64,000 bases of DNA from JBCBCP01 sp038530575. Its GTDB lineage: Bacteria; Pseudomonadota; Alphaproteobacteria; Rhodobacterales; Rhodobacteraceae. Below, piece by piece: positions 44,946 through 53,718 of this stretch. Where the stretch lies: assembly GCA_038530575.1 (NCBI GenBank), contig JBCBCP010000012.1:5920-69919 (forward strand), written 5' to 3'. How positions within the stretch are numbered: position 1 is the first letter of the stretch; each line of letters starts with the position of its first letter. The notes under the pieces were generated by a model. The model had not been told where the DNA came from, made no database searches, and saw only the letters and a program-made list of their open reading frames with translations. The translations under genes and the position numbers were made by a program.

Positions 44946-45503
44946 CTACATTGCCGCCGAGCGGTTTCCAGACACAACGGCCATCGTCGCGTTGTCCGTC
45001 AGCTCCATCGCGTCGTCCGCGTCCAACTCCAACAACTCTGTCAGGCGGGCGCGGCCACGGTTCGCGCGGCTTTTGATAGTGCCGACAGCAACGCCGCACA
45101 TCTCGGCCGCTTCCTCGTATGAAAACCCGTTGGCGCCCACCAAGATCAAGGCCTCGCGCTGCTCGTCCGGTAGCTTTTCAAAGGCCTCCCGGAAATCTTT
45201 CATTTGCAGCCGCCCGTCATGGGCCGGCTTCTCGGATAACGTCTCGGTAAAGACGCCGTCCACATCACCAATCTCACGGTTCGCCTTGCGACGGTTGGAA
45301 TAATACGTGTTGCGCAGAATGGTGAAGAGCCAAGCGCGCATGTTTGTTCCCACATTGAACTTTTCAATATTGGTCCATGCTTTGACAATCGTGTCCTGCA
45401 CCATGTCATCAGCAAGCGCCCCGTTCCGCGTAAGGCTGAGCGCAAAGGCACGCAGCGCCGGAAGATGGTCGACAAGTTCGTCACGAGGATCCGGCGCGCT
45501 CAT
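44946..45503 (-). CDS. ecfG: ECF sigma factor EcfG (sigma-70 ECF15 group)
   Basis: The 185-residue sigma factor has region 2 (LPALRAFALSLTRNGALADDMVQDTIVKAW, NMRAWLFTILRNTYYSNRR) and region 4 (KLPDEQREALILVGANGFSYEEAAEMCGVAVGTIKSRANRGRARL). NTYYSNRRK is typical of the EcfG group. It is bound by NepR until phosphorylated PhyR removes NepR. The start overlaps the nepR stop, and the divergent phyR completes the module. The predicted -35/-10 sites in this region match its known consensus. Confidence 0.95.
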   Translation of the reverse strand: MSAPDPRDELVDHLPALRAFALSLTRNGALADDMVQDTIVKAWTNIEKFNVGTNMRAWLFTILRNTYYSNRRKANREIGDVDGVFTETLSEKPAHDGRLQMKDFREAFEKLPDEQREALILVGANGFSYEEAAEMCGVAVGTIKSRANRGRARLTELLELDADDAMELTDNATMAVVSGNRSAAM

Positions 45504-45673
45504 TTATCGCTCTCCTGGCCGCCGCTGGCTTCTGGCGCATCGCCTGCCCGCAGCTTGGCCAGCAGGTCCGTAAACCGATCTGGCAGCGTATCCTCAACCT
45601 GATCGGCATATACGCGTTTGAGATTTTCATCGATCTGCCGCTGCAGGTCGTCAGATGATTTCTTGTCGTTCAT
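45500..45673 (-). CDS. nepR: NepR anti-sigma factor
   Basis: The 57-residue protein contains the NepR core (IDENLKRVYADQVEDTLPDRFTDLLAKL, the two helices that bind EcfG or PhyR), flanked by disordered ends. I use ATG 45673; ATG 45700 would add nine residues and cannot be excluded. Its last codons overlap the start of ecfG. The predicted EcfG-type promoter lies upstream at 45729-45753, making the operon self-activated. Confidence 0.92.
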   Translation of the reverse strand: MNDKKSSDDLQRQIDENLKRVYADQVEDTLPDRFTDLLAKLRAGDAPEASGGQESDK

Positions 45674-45721
45674 AATGCCCGCTATAGGTCCGTTTTCCAT
45701 ATGTCATTCGACAAATTATAT

Positions 45722-45753
45722 GGAACCAAACAGGCGGCCACTCGTTTGGTTCC
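45722..45753. promoter_or_regulatory. Bidirectional EcfG promoter built on an inverted repeat, between nepR and phyR
   Basis: On the plus strand GGAAC (45722-45726), N16, CGTT (45743-45746) faces phyR. On the minus strand GGAAC (45753-45749), N16, TGTT (45732-45729) faces nepR. The two are arms of an inverted repeat (TGGAACCAAAC at 45721-45731, GTTTGGTTCCA at 45744-45754), so each -10 overlaps the flank of the opposite -35. Confidence 0.8.
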
Positions 45754-45784
45754 ATAAAAAATGAACACGCGAGGAAAAAACAAA

Positions 45785-46603
45785 ATGACGGATACCGCGA
45801 GTATCGATGCCCAGACCGACGCCATCGCGGCAGAGCTGCCATATCTGCGTCGCTATGCACGGGCGATCACCGGCTCGCAGGCCAGCGGTGACGCTTATGC
45901 GGTTGCAACGCTGGAGACGATTTTGGAGGATCGCAGCCTGATTGCCAGCGATTTGAGCCCGCGAGTTGCGCTGTTTGGTGTTTTGCACGGGATTTGGCGT
46001 AGTTCCGATGTGGACAGCACCGCGCCCGACACCATGGACGGCCCCGAAGGCAAGGCCCGCGAGCACCTGTCAAAGCTGACACCGAACACGCGCGAGGCGC
46101 TGCTGCTGCACACGATCGAGGGCTTTTCAGAGCATGACATCGGGTTGATCATGCAGATCTCAGGCGATGAGGCAGCCGAACTTGTTCGCATCGCCCGCGA
46201 AGAAATGGCGGCCCTTGTTGCGGGCTCTGTCCTGATCATCGAAGACGAGCCGATTATCGCCATGGATCTTGAAGCGATGGTCGCCGACATGGGTCACCGC
46301 ATCACTGGCAATGCGCGCACCCACGCCGAAGCGGTCAGCATCGCCCGTGCCGACCCGCCTGCGCTGATCCTGGCCGATATTCAGCTTGCAGATAACTCCT
46401 CGGGAATTGAGGCCGTAAACGAAATCCTGACTGGGATGAAAGAGGTCCCCGTGATCTTTATCACCGCGTTCCCGGAGCGGCTCTTGACGGGCGAAAAACA
46501 CGAGCCCGCTTTTATGATCCCCAAACCTTATACAGAAGAACAGGTCCGCTCTGCGGTCAGTCAGGCCCTGTTCTTCTCCTCGACCGAGACGCTCAAGGCC
46601 TAA
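45785..46603 (+). CDS. phyR: PhyR stress response regulator (sigma-like domain plus receiver)
   Basis: The 272-residue protein has an N-terminal sigma-factor-like domain (AAELPYLRRYARAITGSQ; LTPNTREALLLHTIEGFSEHDIGLIM) that mimics EcfG to bind NepR, followed by a C-terminal receiver domain (VLIIEDEPIIAMDLEAMVADMGH, phosphoacceptor Asp in ALILADIQLAD, PVIFITAFPERLL, and the lysine in IPKPYTEEQV). The start at 45785 follows CGAGGAAAA; the ATG at 45761 is less likely. The predicted EcfG promoter is 39 bases upstream. Confidence 0.95.
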   Translation: MTDTASIDAQTDAIAAELPYLRRYARAITGSQASGDAYAVATLETILEDRSLIASDLSPRVALFGVLHGIWRSSDVDSTAPDTMDGPEGKAREHLSKLTPNTREALLLHTIEGFSEHDIGLIMQISGDEAAELVRIAREEMAALVAGSVLIIEDEPIIAMDLEAMVADMGHRITGNARTHAEAVSIARADPPALILADIQLADNSSGIEAVNEILTGMKEVPVIFITAFPERLLTGEKHEPAFMIPKPYTEEQVRSAVSQALFFSSTETLKA

Positions 46604-46938
46604 GGGCTCCGAAGCCTGGCGAGGGCATTTTCCACGTCGAAATTGGTAAACGGGTCGGGCAGCACCGCACTAAACGCGGTGCCGCCGGGGTGGTCTTGAT
46701 CCACGCCAAACAAGACCACGCGAACATCCTTGCGCGTCAGCACAGGTTCCAGCTCAGCGGCATGCCGCGCAACGCTGCTTGCGCTCAGCATCAAAACCAT
46801 GCTGCCAATCGCGCGCTCCAGCGCCCGCGGCACGTTGCTGGCGTGCCGTACAAGGCGCGCACGCGCACCAGCGGCACGTGCGGCGTCCCGCAGGTCTTCT
46901 CCGATCAGCAGATCAGGTTCGAAAGCAATAACGTCCAA
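46600..46938 (-). CDS. Small receiver-like protein of unknown function
   Basis: The 112-residue product is read from a TTG at 46938 after GGGAG: DVIAFEPDLLIGEDLRDAARAAG, then VLMLSASSVARHAAELEPVL, VRVVLFGVDQDHPGGTAF and PFTNFDVENALARL. The alternating strand-helix pattern and final helix resemble a degenerate CheY-like receiver, but the conserved acidic pocket and phosphoacceptor Asp are not evident. It converges on phyR with a four-base overlap and is divergent from the Crp/Fnr gene. Assignment is tentative; a longer frame upstream is antisense to that gene and unlikely. Confidence 0.5.
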   Translation of the reverse strand: MDVIAFEPDLLIGEDLRDAARAAGARARLVRHASNVPRALERAIGSMVLMLSASSVARHAAELEPVLTRKDVRVVLFGVDQDHPGGTAFSAVLPDPFTNFDVENALARLRSP

Positions 46939-47035
46939 GGGCGCGCTCCCATGTATTCGCGCCCGTTGTATGGAACCGCCCCGGCCCCTCCCGCATTTAA
47001 CTGTGACATAGCATAAACAATTAACGGAGCCGTGC

Positions 47036-47764
47036 ATGACCACCCGCTGCCTCAACTGCCCGCTCAAGGGAAAAGACATCTTTGCGCACAAGACAGAAGA
47101 GGATTTTCGCCAGACCGAGCAGTTCAAAAAAGGCGAACTGACGGTCGAAGAAGGCACCACTTTGCTTATGGAAGGCACCAATGCGCCACAGCTTTATACG
47201 GCGATTGGCGGCATGGGGCTGCGTTACAAGACGCTTCCAAACGGGCGGCGCCAAGTTATCAATTTTGTCTTTCCCGGAGATTTCATTGGCTTGCAAGCGG
47301 CGGTCATGTCCGAAATGCAGCACACTGTCGTTGCGTCAACTGACATGCGTCTGTGCGTATTTGACCGGTCCGAATTTATGCGCTTTATCCGCAACCATCC
47401 CGAACGCGGATTTGACATTACGTGGCTCGCCGCTGTCGAAGAACACTTCCTCGGTGATGCGCTTGTGACCGTTGGACAGCGCACAGCGTTGGAGCGCGTG
47501 GCATGGGGGCTTTTGCGCCTGCACGAACGCGGAGAGGCCTTGGGCCTGACACAGGGTGGCGTGATGCCGTTGCCCTTCCGGCAACAGGATTTTGCGGACG
47601 CAGTCGGCCTTAGCCTCGTGCACACCAACAAGACCCTGGGCAAACTACGCGAACGCCAAATCGCGACGTGGCGCGACGGTGGGCTGACGGTGGCCAATCC
47701 ACAGGCCCTGGCCGACATCGCGGAAATTGAACGCGGCAACGTGCCTAAGCGTCCTTACGTTTGA
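47036..47764 (+). CDS. Crp/Fnr-family transcriptional regulator
   Basis: The 242-residue regulator has an N-terminal cyclic-nucleotide-binding-like beta barrel (YKTLPNGRRQVINFVFPGDFIGL) and a C-terminal helix-turn-helix (LPFRQQDFADAVGLSLVHTNKTLGKLRER). Two cysteines near the start (CLNCPL) resemble the beginning of some redox-sensing members, but the full four-cysteine FNR pattern is not seen. It lies beside the general stress locus and overlaps the convergent membrane-protein gene by ten bases. Confidence 0.9.
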   Translation: MTTRCLNCPLKGKDIFAHKTEEDFRQTEQFKKGELTVEEGTTLLMEGTNAPQLYTAIGGMGLRYKTLPNGRRQVINFVFPGDFIGLQAAVMSEMQHTVVASTDMRLCVFDRSEFMRFIRNHPERGFDITWLAAVEEHFLGDALVTVGQRTALERVAWGLLRLHERGEALGLTQGGVMPLPFRQQDFADAVGLSLVHTNKTLGKLRERQIATWRDGGLTVANPQALADIAEIERGNVPKRPYV

Positions 47765-48630
47765 GGCGAAAAAGCATCGTCGCCTGCAACCGGTCCGCGA
47801 AGTGCGGCGTTGAGCGCACCGCCAAGCAGGACCAGCAAGGCAGACAGGAACAACCACATCAACAAGGCGATTACCGCCCCGATGGACCCATACACCTCGT
47901 TATATTGTGCAAACTGAGCCAGGTAGATGGAAAAGCCGGCCGACGCAGCCGTCCAACCCACAGTCGCTGCAACAGCGCCCGCCGACAAAAGCGGGCGGTC
48001 TCGACCGGTCACGTTAGGCCCGATCCGTAGGATAAGGCAAAATCCGGCCAGCAAGACGCCAATCACCAGCGCCCAGCGCAGCAGATTAAGCATTGCGACC
48101 GTAGCTGGCCCTCCGAGGATAGTCTCAGGCACAAAGGCGATGACAAGCGGCGCGACGACAATCCCCGCAAGCGCGACAAGCGCAACGCCGATCAGCGCCA
48201 TCGTCAGCGCCAGTGCGCGCACCGTATGGCCTATCCCACGCCGGTTAGGCACGCCATAAATCGCATTCAGACCCCGCATCAGCGCTGCAACACTGGCGCG
48301 CGCGGTCCAGATCGCGACGGCCAAGGAAAATGCACTCGCCCAGCCCAGCGTCTGACCATCCGCCTGCGTCAGAGCCAGCACGCGACTTTGGATCAGGGAA
48401 TAGACCTCATCCGGAACAAGCGCGCGGAACCGCTCCATCTCTTGCGCGACAAATGCAGGGTCTGACACCAACCCCCACAGCGCGATGATCGCGGACAGCG
48501 CGGGAAAAACGGACAGGATTCCGTAAAATGCGCAGCCCGCCGCAACAAGAAACAGGTTCTTTTCGTCGAGCGCCGTCCATATGACGCCCGCGGCGCGGCC
48601 CCAGCGGCGCATATGGCGCGTGCCGTTCAT
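47755..48630 (-). CDS. YihY/BrkB-family inner membrane protein
   Basis: The 291-residue product (from ATG 48630; the frame extends to 48783) has the YihY pattern: LDEKNLFLVAAGCAFYGILSVFPALSAIIA, then several transmembrane segments and the late YNEVYGSIGAVIALLMWLFLSALLVLLGGALNAAL. The family was once called ribonuclease BN but is an uncharacterised membrane protein. It is next to the stress locus; no EcfG site was found upstream. The start is tentative because the ribosome site is weak. Confidence 0.88.
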   Translation of the reverse strand: MNGTRHMRRWGRAAGVIWTALDEKNLFLVAAGCAFYGILSVFPALSAIIALWGLVSDPAFVAQEMERFRALVPDEVYSLIQSRVLALTQADGQTLGWASAFSLAVAIWTARASVAALMRGLNAIYGVPNRRGIGHTVRALALTMALIGVALVALAGIVVAPLVIAFVPETILGGPATVAMLNLLRWALVIGVLLAGFCLILRIGPNVTGRDRPLLSAGAVAATVGWTAASAGFSIYLAQFAQYNEVYGSIGAVIALLMWLFLSALLVLLGGALNAALRGPVAGDDAFSPQT

Positions 48631-48855
48631 TGAAGGGTTCGGAGATAGCCGTTTGACATAGGCGCAACGTACATGCGCGGCGGTCTTGTGCAAGCGCTGC
48701 AAGGGCTCAGCAGGCCGCCTTCGGGGGGGTGAGGGAACAGGGAGGCGGCCTGCTGAGCGCGCGACACATTGCGTGGCGCTCATGGTTAACAGCCTGAAGC
48801 GGATGTGGTTCCCAAAATCTCTGGGAAATTTTCAACATCCGCACAGACTGCAGTT

Positions 48856-49692
48856 TCAATCGCTCAACTCGTCCTTTACCTGGCCCCACGCCATAAGCGC
48901 AAAGACAACCGTTCCGCCCACAATATTGCCCAGCAGAACCGGCACGAAGAAGGTTGAAAAACCCGTCCAAAGGCCCAGATCGCCGAGCCACACGAGGTAC
49001 GCCATTTCCACTGATCCGGCGACGACATGGGTAAAGTCGCCCGCGGCGATGAGCCACGTAAACGCAAAGATGATCGCAAAGGCGTTGGAGGGCGATGCGG
49101 GCATCATCCAGACAATCGCGGCGACAAGAATGCCGGCCGGGATGGCGCGGGCAAATCCTTCGACGGGTCCAAACCCGGTCGCGTGTTCAGACAAAGATAC
49201 CAGCGCCGGGGTGAGGTCGGATGGAAAAGCTGGTGTAAACGCCATCAAGGCGGCAATCGCAAAGGCCCCGACAACATTCGCCGCCAGCACGACTGCCCAC
49301 AGACGGGCAACAGCACCCAGAGCAAACCATGATGGACGCGCCATCAAGGGCAGCACGGTGGTAATCGTGTTTTCGGTAAAAAGCTGCATCCGGCCAAGGA
49401 TCACCAGCAAGAAGCCAAAGGTATAACCAATGTTTTCGATTAGATAGGAGGATGGCGCGGACGGCAGATATGTCCGAAAAACGGCCTCCGCGATGACCGA
49501 AAAGGCAATGACAATGCCCGCCGCGATCCCCGACCAGACCAGCGAACGCAGCGGGCGTTCAAGCTCTTCGGCACCATCCCGTCGGATCACCTCATAGACC
49601 AGCTTGGCCGGTAACTTTCCTGCCCGATGCACGTCGCGGCGCTCGTGCGGGTCGATCTTCTGCGGTGCGGTTTGCTCTGCGATGTCCTTCAC
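48856..49692 (-). CDS. Formate/nitrite transporter (FNT)-family protein
   Basis: The 278-residue membrane protein has FNT features: six spans, GYTFGFLLVILGRMQLFTENTI, LWAVVLAANVVGAFAIAALM, PSNAFAIIFAFTWLIAAGDFTHVVAGS and GTVVFALMAWGQVKDELSD. It belongs to the branch with a charged N-terminal extension (DIAEQTAPQKIDPHERRD) that has been associated with stress loci. The start is GTG 49692 after AAGGGG; the frame reaches back to 49989 but that part looks non-coding. An EcfG-type promoter lies 33 bases upstream. The transported ion is unknown. Confidence 0.85.
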   Translation of the reverse strand: MKDIAEQTAPQKIDPHERRDVHRAGKLPAKLVYEVIRRDGAEELERPLRSLVWSGIAAGIVIAFSVIAEAVFRTYLPSAPSSYLIENIGYTFGFLLVILGRMQLFTENTITTVLPLMARPSWFALGAVARLWAVVLAANVVGAFAIAALMAFTPAFPSDLTPALVSLSEHATGFGPVEGFARAIPAGILVAAIVWMMPASPSNAFAIIFAFTWLIAAGDFTHVVAGSVEMAYLVWLGDLGLWTGFSTFFVPVLLGNIVGGTVVFALMAWGQVKDELSD

Positions 49693-49725
49693 GGCCAGCC
49701 CCTTTTTGTTCGTGGTCCTGTACGC

Positions 49726-49751
49726 AACGCAGAACTGGACATGGCGGTTCC
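49726..49751 (-). promoter_or_regulatory. EcfG-type promoter for the FNT-family gene
   Basis: On the minus strand GGAAC (49751-49747), a 17-base spacer and CGTT (49729-49726) match the EcfG consensus exactly. It is 33 bases before the GTG start at 49692, and supports that start over the longer frame. Confidence 0.72.
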
Positions 49752-49819
49752 TCTGTCCGGGGCGCCGCTTCGGCCTATGTCTCGCGATGTGCGCCACGCT
49801 GATCAGAGGGAGAAGGTCT

Positions 49820-50569
49820 GTGAACATCCACAACCCCGACACGGCGCAGGGGCTTGAGACCTGCGCGCCAGACCCATGTATGGCTGCGCGTGCGGCCTCC
49901 ACGCACGGCGCTGTTCTGTTGAAGGGCGGGCTGTCCGGGCCTTCCGCGCTCATCGATTTTCTATCGGTTCTCGGGCCACTGATGTTCACGAATGGCGAAA
50001 CGCCGGTACCCGATCATCCCGACCTGAACATTGTCACGAACCAAGGGCGGAAAACGCCGCCGCGCAGTGTCTTTCACTCCGACACTACATACGTCGCGCG
50101 CCCGCCCTCCTATTCCGCGCTGATCGCGATGGAGGTTCCGGCGCAGGGCGGTGCGACACTGTTCACAGATCAATACGCCGCGTGGGAGGCATTGCCGCTC
50201 GACCTGCGCGGCGTTTTGGTGGGGGCATCGGTGCTACACGTCCCGACAGACGTGCCCGAGACGGACGCCGTCTGGCACCCGCTGGTGCGCCGCAACCCGG
50301 TGACAGGCCGCGCGGCTCTTTTTCTGACTGCGCTGGCGCGCTGCCGCAAATTGGTGCTTGCGGACGGGACCGATCGCACAGATCTGGTTGGCGGGCTTTA
50401 TACCCACTCCCAGACGTTCGATGTCCCGCGCAGGCACCGCTGGTCACCGGGCGATGTTGTGATTTGGGACAATCGCTGCACCCTGCACGCCGCCGACCAT
50501 TCCTCGGTGGTAGGCACCCGTACGCTCTACCGCGGCATGGTACAGGGCGAGATGCCTGAACGAGCCTAA
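49820..50569 (+). CDS. TauD/TfdA-family 2-oxoglutarate-dependent dioxygenase
   Basis: The 249-residue protein has the Fe(II) ligand motif HxD in SVFHSDTTYVARPPSY, the distal histidine in VIWDNRCTLHAADHSS and the 2-oxoglutarate-binding arginine in GTRTLYRGMV. These enzymes hydroxylate taurine, 2,4-D and related compounds. The start is GTG 49820 after GGGAGAAGG; earlier codons look non-coding. It overlaps the end of the convergent small monooxygenase gene by four bases. Substrate unknown. Confidence 0.9.
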   Translation: MNIHNPDTAQGLETCAPDPCMAARAASTHGAVLLKGGLSGPSALIDFLSVLGPLMFTNGETPVPDHPDLNIVTNQGRKTPPRSVFHSDTTYVARPPSYSALIAMEVPAQGGATLFTDQYAAWEALPLDLRGVLVGASVLHVPTDVPETDAVWHPLVRRNPVTGRAALFLTALARCRKLVLADGTDRTDLVGGLYTHSQTFDVPRRHRWSPGDVVIWDNRCTLHAADHSSVVGTRTLYRGMVQGEMPERA

Positions 50570-50877
50570 AGCGTCTGGATCACGTCAAAGCCCTCGAAAA
50601 CGGGCGGGCCTTGGTAAAGTTCAGCGTGCGCGCCAACATCCTTGTGCGCCGCGCGAAAGGCCTCTGAGCGGGTCCACGCCCGAAACGCAGCCTCCGACGC
50701 CCAGGTTGAGGAGGAGATATAGAGCCGTGTGCCATCTGCCGCCGTTGTCCCTTTGAGCATGTGAAATGCCTCAAAGCCCTCAAGGTCATCCAACTGGCTA
50801 TTGCGCTCAAGCCAAAGCGCCTCGAAAGCCTGCTCTTGGCCTGCTGCCACGGCAAATCGGTTCATCGCAACGTACAT
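50566..50877 (-). CDS. Antibiotic-biosynthesis-monooxygenase-domain protein
   Basis: The 103-residue protein has the ABM dimeric alpha-beta barrel pattern: MYVAMNRFAVAAGQEQAFEALW, then GFEAFHMLKG, ISSSTWASEAAFRAWTRSEAFRAAH. Similar small proteins include haem-degrading IsdG-type enzymes and quinol monooxygenases; the NRF...F...W and WASEAAFRAW stretches favour an IsdG-like haem-binding group. It lies downstream of acnB on the same strand (51-base gap). Confidence 0.85.
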   Translation of the reverse strand: MYVAMNRFAVAAGQEQAFEALWLERNSQLDDLEGFEAFHMLKGTTAADGTRLYISSSTWASEAAFRAWTRSEAFRAAHKDVGAHAELYQGPPVFEGFDVIQTL

Positions 50878-50928
50878 GGGGGCGCCTCCGGTCTCGAATG
50901 CGCCCCCAGTATCAGCCTTGATCGCGGA

Positions 50929-53718
50929 TCAGAAGTGCAGCGATGCACTCTGGCCCGGACGCGCCATAGGCGGCGCAAACTTGGTCAGGTCAATGCCCTT
51001 CACGGCGGCCTTGTACTCGCTCAGCGTGGGCGTGCGGCCCAGGATTGCCGACAGCACAACGACAGGGGTGGAGCCCAGAAGCGACTCGCCCGGCTTGTCC
51101 GCGCTGTCCTCGACCACCCGGCCCTTGAAGAGTCGTGTGGAGGTCGCCAGCACCGTGTCGCCCTTGGCCGCCTTTTCCTGGTTGCCCATGCACAGGTTAC
51201 AGCCAGGCCGTTCGAGGTAGAGGATGTTTTCGTACTCCGTCCGGGCCTTCTGCTTGGGCGCGGTGTCGTCAAACTCGAAGCCCGCGTATTTCGACAGGAT
51301 CTCCCAGTCGCCTTCCTCTTTCAGCTCATCGATGATGTTGTAGGTCGGCGCGGCCACGACCAGCGGGGCCTTGAATTCGACCTTGCCGGCCTCGGCCTCG
51401 AGGTTGCGGAGCATCTGCGCCACGATCTTCACATCGCCCTTGTGCACCATGCACGAGCCGACAAAGCCCAGATCGACCTTCTTTTCAGCCGCATAGTAGC
51501 TGATGGGCCGGATGGTGTCGTGGGTGTAGCGCTTTGACACATCGGGGTTGGTCACGTCCGGGTCCGCGATCATCGGCTCCTGGATCGCATCGAGGTCGAC
51601 AACCACTTCGGCGGCGTATTTGGCATTGGCATCCGGGCGCAGCGCGGGCTTTGTCCCCGACCGGATCTGCGCGATGCGTGCCTCGGCAATGTCGATGAGG
51701 CCCTGCAGCATGCCCGCCTCGTTCTCCATGCCTTTGTCGATCATGATCTTGATCCGGCTGGCCGCGATCTCGAGGCTGCCAATCAGCGTCTCGTCGTCCG
51801 AGATGCAGATCGATGCCTTCGCCTTCATCTCCGCCGTCCAGTCCGTGAAGGTAAAGGCCTGATCGGCCATGAGCGTCCCGATATGCACCTCGATCACCCG
51901 GCCCTGGAACACGTTGTCCCCGTGCTGGGCCAGCATCTGCGCCTGCGTGGCGTGCACCACGTCGCGGAAATCCATGTGGTCGGCCATCTCGCCGGTGAAG
52001 GTCACTTTGACCGAATCCGGGATCGGCATCGTGGCCTCCCCCGTGGCCAGCGCCAGCGCGACCGTGCCGCTGTCCGCGCCAAAGGCAATGCCCTTGGACA
52101 TGCGCGTATGGCTGTCGCCGCCGATGATGATCGACCAGTCATCGACCGTGATGTCGTTGAGCACCTTGTGGATCACGTCCGTCATGGAATGGTACACGCC
52201 TTTGGGGTCGCGCGCGGTGACCAGGCCAAAATCGGACATGAACTGCATCAGCTTCGGCGTGTTCGCCGCCGCTTTCGCGTCCCAGACTGACGCCGTGTGA
52301 CAGCCCGACTGGTAGGCGCCATCCACTGCAGGGGACAGGACGGTCGCCGCCATCGCCTCAAGCTCTTGCGCGGTCATCGGGCCGGTGGTGTCCTGGCTGC
52401 CGACGATGTTCACCTTCACCCGCACGTCGCTGCCTGCGTGCAGTACTTTGCCCGGCTCAACGCCGCGCGCGTTGGTGTTAAAGATCTTCTCGACCGCCGT
52501 CAGGCCCTGATCCGGAACGCTGATCTCTCGGCTGGGGGCAAAGGCGCTGACCAGCGGCACGCCCAGCGCTTCACAGGCAAATGTCTGCAGCTTCTTGCCG
52601 AAGACGATCGCATAGGAGCCGCCCGCCCGCATGAATTCCATCTTCTGCGGGGTAAAGGAGCCTTCCATGTCGACCAGCTCCTCGCCGGAAGCGCTGTAAA
52701 GCTTCTTGGCCTTGGTGTTGATCTTCAGCACGGTGCCGGTTTCCACCGAATAGCGCTGCTCAAGCACCTCGTTGCCTGCGTTGTCGATGATCGGCTTGCC
52801 GTCCTCGCCCAGCTTTTTCACCCAGTTTTTCAGGTCGACCCCGATACCGCCCGTCACACCAACGGTGGTCAGAAAGATCGGCGAGATACCGTTGGTCCCC
52901 GCCACCACGGGCGCGATATTCACGAACGGCACATAGGGGGAGGCCTGCTTGCCCGTCCACAGGGCCACGTTGTTCACGCCCGACATGCGGGACGAGCCAA
53001 CGCCCATCGTGCCCTTCTCCGCGATCAGCATGACGCGCGCGTTCGGGTGCTTGAGTTTCAGCGCCTCGATCTCGGCCTGCGCCTCTTCGGAGATCAGGCA
53101 TTTGCCGTGCAACTCGCGGTCAGCGCGGCTGTGCGCCTGGTTGCCTGGGCTCAGCAGGTCGGTGGAAATGTCTCCCTCTGCGGCGATGTAGGTGACAACC
53201 TCGATCTCTTCATCGACCTCGGGCAGCTTGGTGAAGAACTCTGCCTTCGCGTAGCTTTCCACGACGTCCCGGGCCACAGCGTTGCCCGAGTCCATCGCGG
53301 CCTTCAGCCGGTCCGTGTCGGCCTCGTAGAGGAACACCTGCGTCTTCAACACCTCGCCCGCCTGCGCAGCAATCGCGGCATCCTCGCCCAGCGCCAGGTC
53401 GAGCAGAACGGCAACCGACGGTCCGCCTTTCATGTGCGACAGCAGCTCGAACGCGAAATCGGGCGTGATTTCGGGCACGGAGGCATCGCCCAGGATGATC
53501 TTCTTCAGGAATTGCGCCTTCACCCCGGCGGCCGAGGTCGTCCCGGGCAGCGTGTTGTAGATAAAGAAATTCAGCGCGCCGTCCCGGTGCGGGCTGGACG
53601 CATCCTCGATCAGCGCGATGATCTCGGCTGTGAGGTCGCCCGCGTCGATTGGCTTGGGGCTCAGGCCCTCGCCTTTGCGCGTTTCGATTTCTTCAAGATA
53701 GGCTTGATAAAGGCTCAT
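50929..53718 (-). CDS. acnB: Aconitate hydratase B
   Basis: The 929-residue protein is the bifunctional aconitase/2-methylisocitrate dehydratase AcnB, interconverting citrate and isocitrate in the TCA cycle. The N-terminal HEAT-like domain (YQAYLEEIETRKGEGLSPKPI) is followed by the swivelling domain and the [4Fe-4S] catalytic core, with a cluster cysteine in GSCMVHKGD and two more in RPGCNLCMGNQEK. The start at ATG 53718 matches the AcnB N-terminus; the frame reaches back to 53868. Its promoter region is shared with the divergent gamma-glutamyltransferase gene. Confidence 0.97.
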   Translation of the reverse strand: MSLYQAYLEEIETRKGEGLSPKPIDAGDLTAEIIALIEDASSPHRDGALNFFIYNTLPGTTSAAGVKAQFLKKIILGDASVPEITPDFAFELLSHMKGGPSVAVLLDLALGEDAAIAAQAGEVLKTQVFLYEADTDRLKAAMDSGNAVARDVVESYAKAEFFTKLPEVDEEIEVVTYIAAEGDISTDLLSPGNQAHSRADRELHGKCLISEEAQAEIEALKLKHPNARVMLIAEKGTMGVGSSRMSGVNNVALWTGKQASPYVPFVNIAPVVAGTNGISPIFLTTVGVTGGIGVDLKNWVKKLGEDGKPIIDNAGNEVLEQRYSVETGTVLKINTKAKKLYSASGEELVDMEGSFTPQKMEFMRAGGSYAIVFGKKLQTFACEALGVPLVSAFAPSREISVPDQGLTAVEKIFNTNARGVEPGKVLHAGSDVRVKVNIVGSQDTTGPMTAQELEAMAATVLSPAVDGAYQSGCHTASVWDAKAAANTPKLMQFMSDFGLVTARDPKGVYHSMTDVIHKVLNDITVDDWSIIIGGDSHTRMSKGIAFGADSGTVALALATGEATMPIPDSVKVTFTGEMADHMDFRDVVHATQAQMLAQHGDNVFQGRVIEVHIGTLMADQAFTFTDWTAEMKAKASICISDDETLIGSLEIAASRIKIMIDKGMENEAGMLQGLIDIAEARIAQIRSGTKPALRPDANAKYAAEVVVDLDAIQEPMIADPDVTNPDVSKRYTHDTIRPISYYAAEKKVDLGFVGSCMVHKGDVKIVAQMLRNLEAEAGKVEFKAPLVVAAPTYNIIDELKEEGDWEILSKYAGFEFDDTAPKQKARTEYENILYLERPGCNLCMGNQEKAAKGDTVLATSTRLFKGRVVEDSADKPGESLLGSTPVVVLSAILGRTPTLSEYKAAVKGIDLTKFAPPMARPGQSASLHF

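Noticed and set aside
46972..47000. GGAAC at 46972 as another EcfG promoter, for the Crp/Fnr gene
   Set aside because: No CGTT or TGTT at 16-17 bases; the sequence there reads GCAT.
48631..48783. N-terminal 51-codon extension of the YihY-family gene
   Set aside because: The extension is Arg/Pro-rich and unlike the family; the expected N-terminus begins at ATG 48630.
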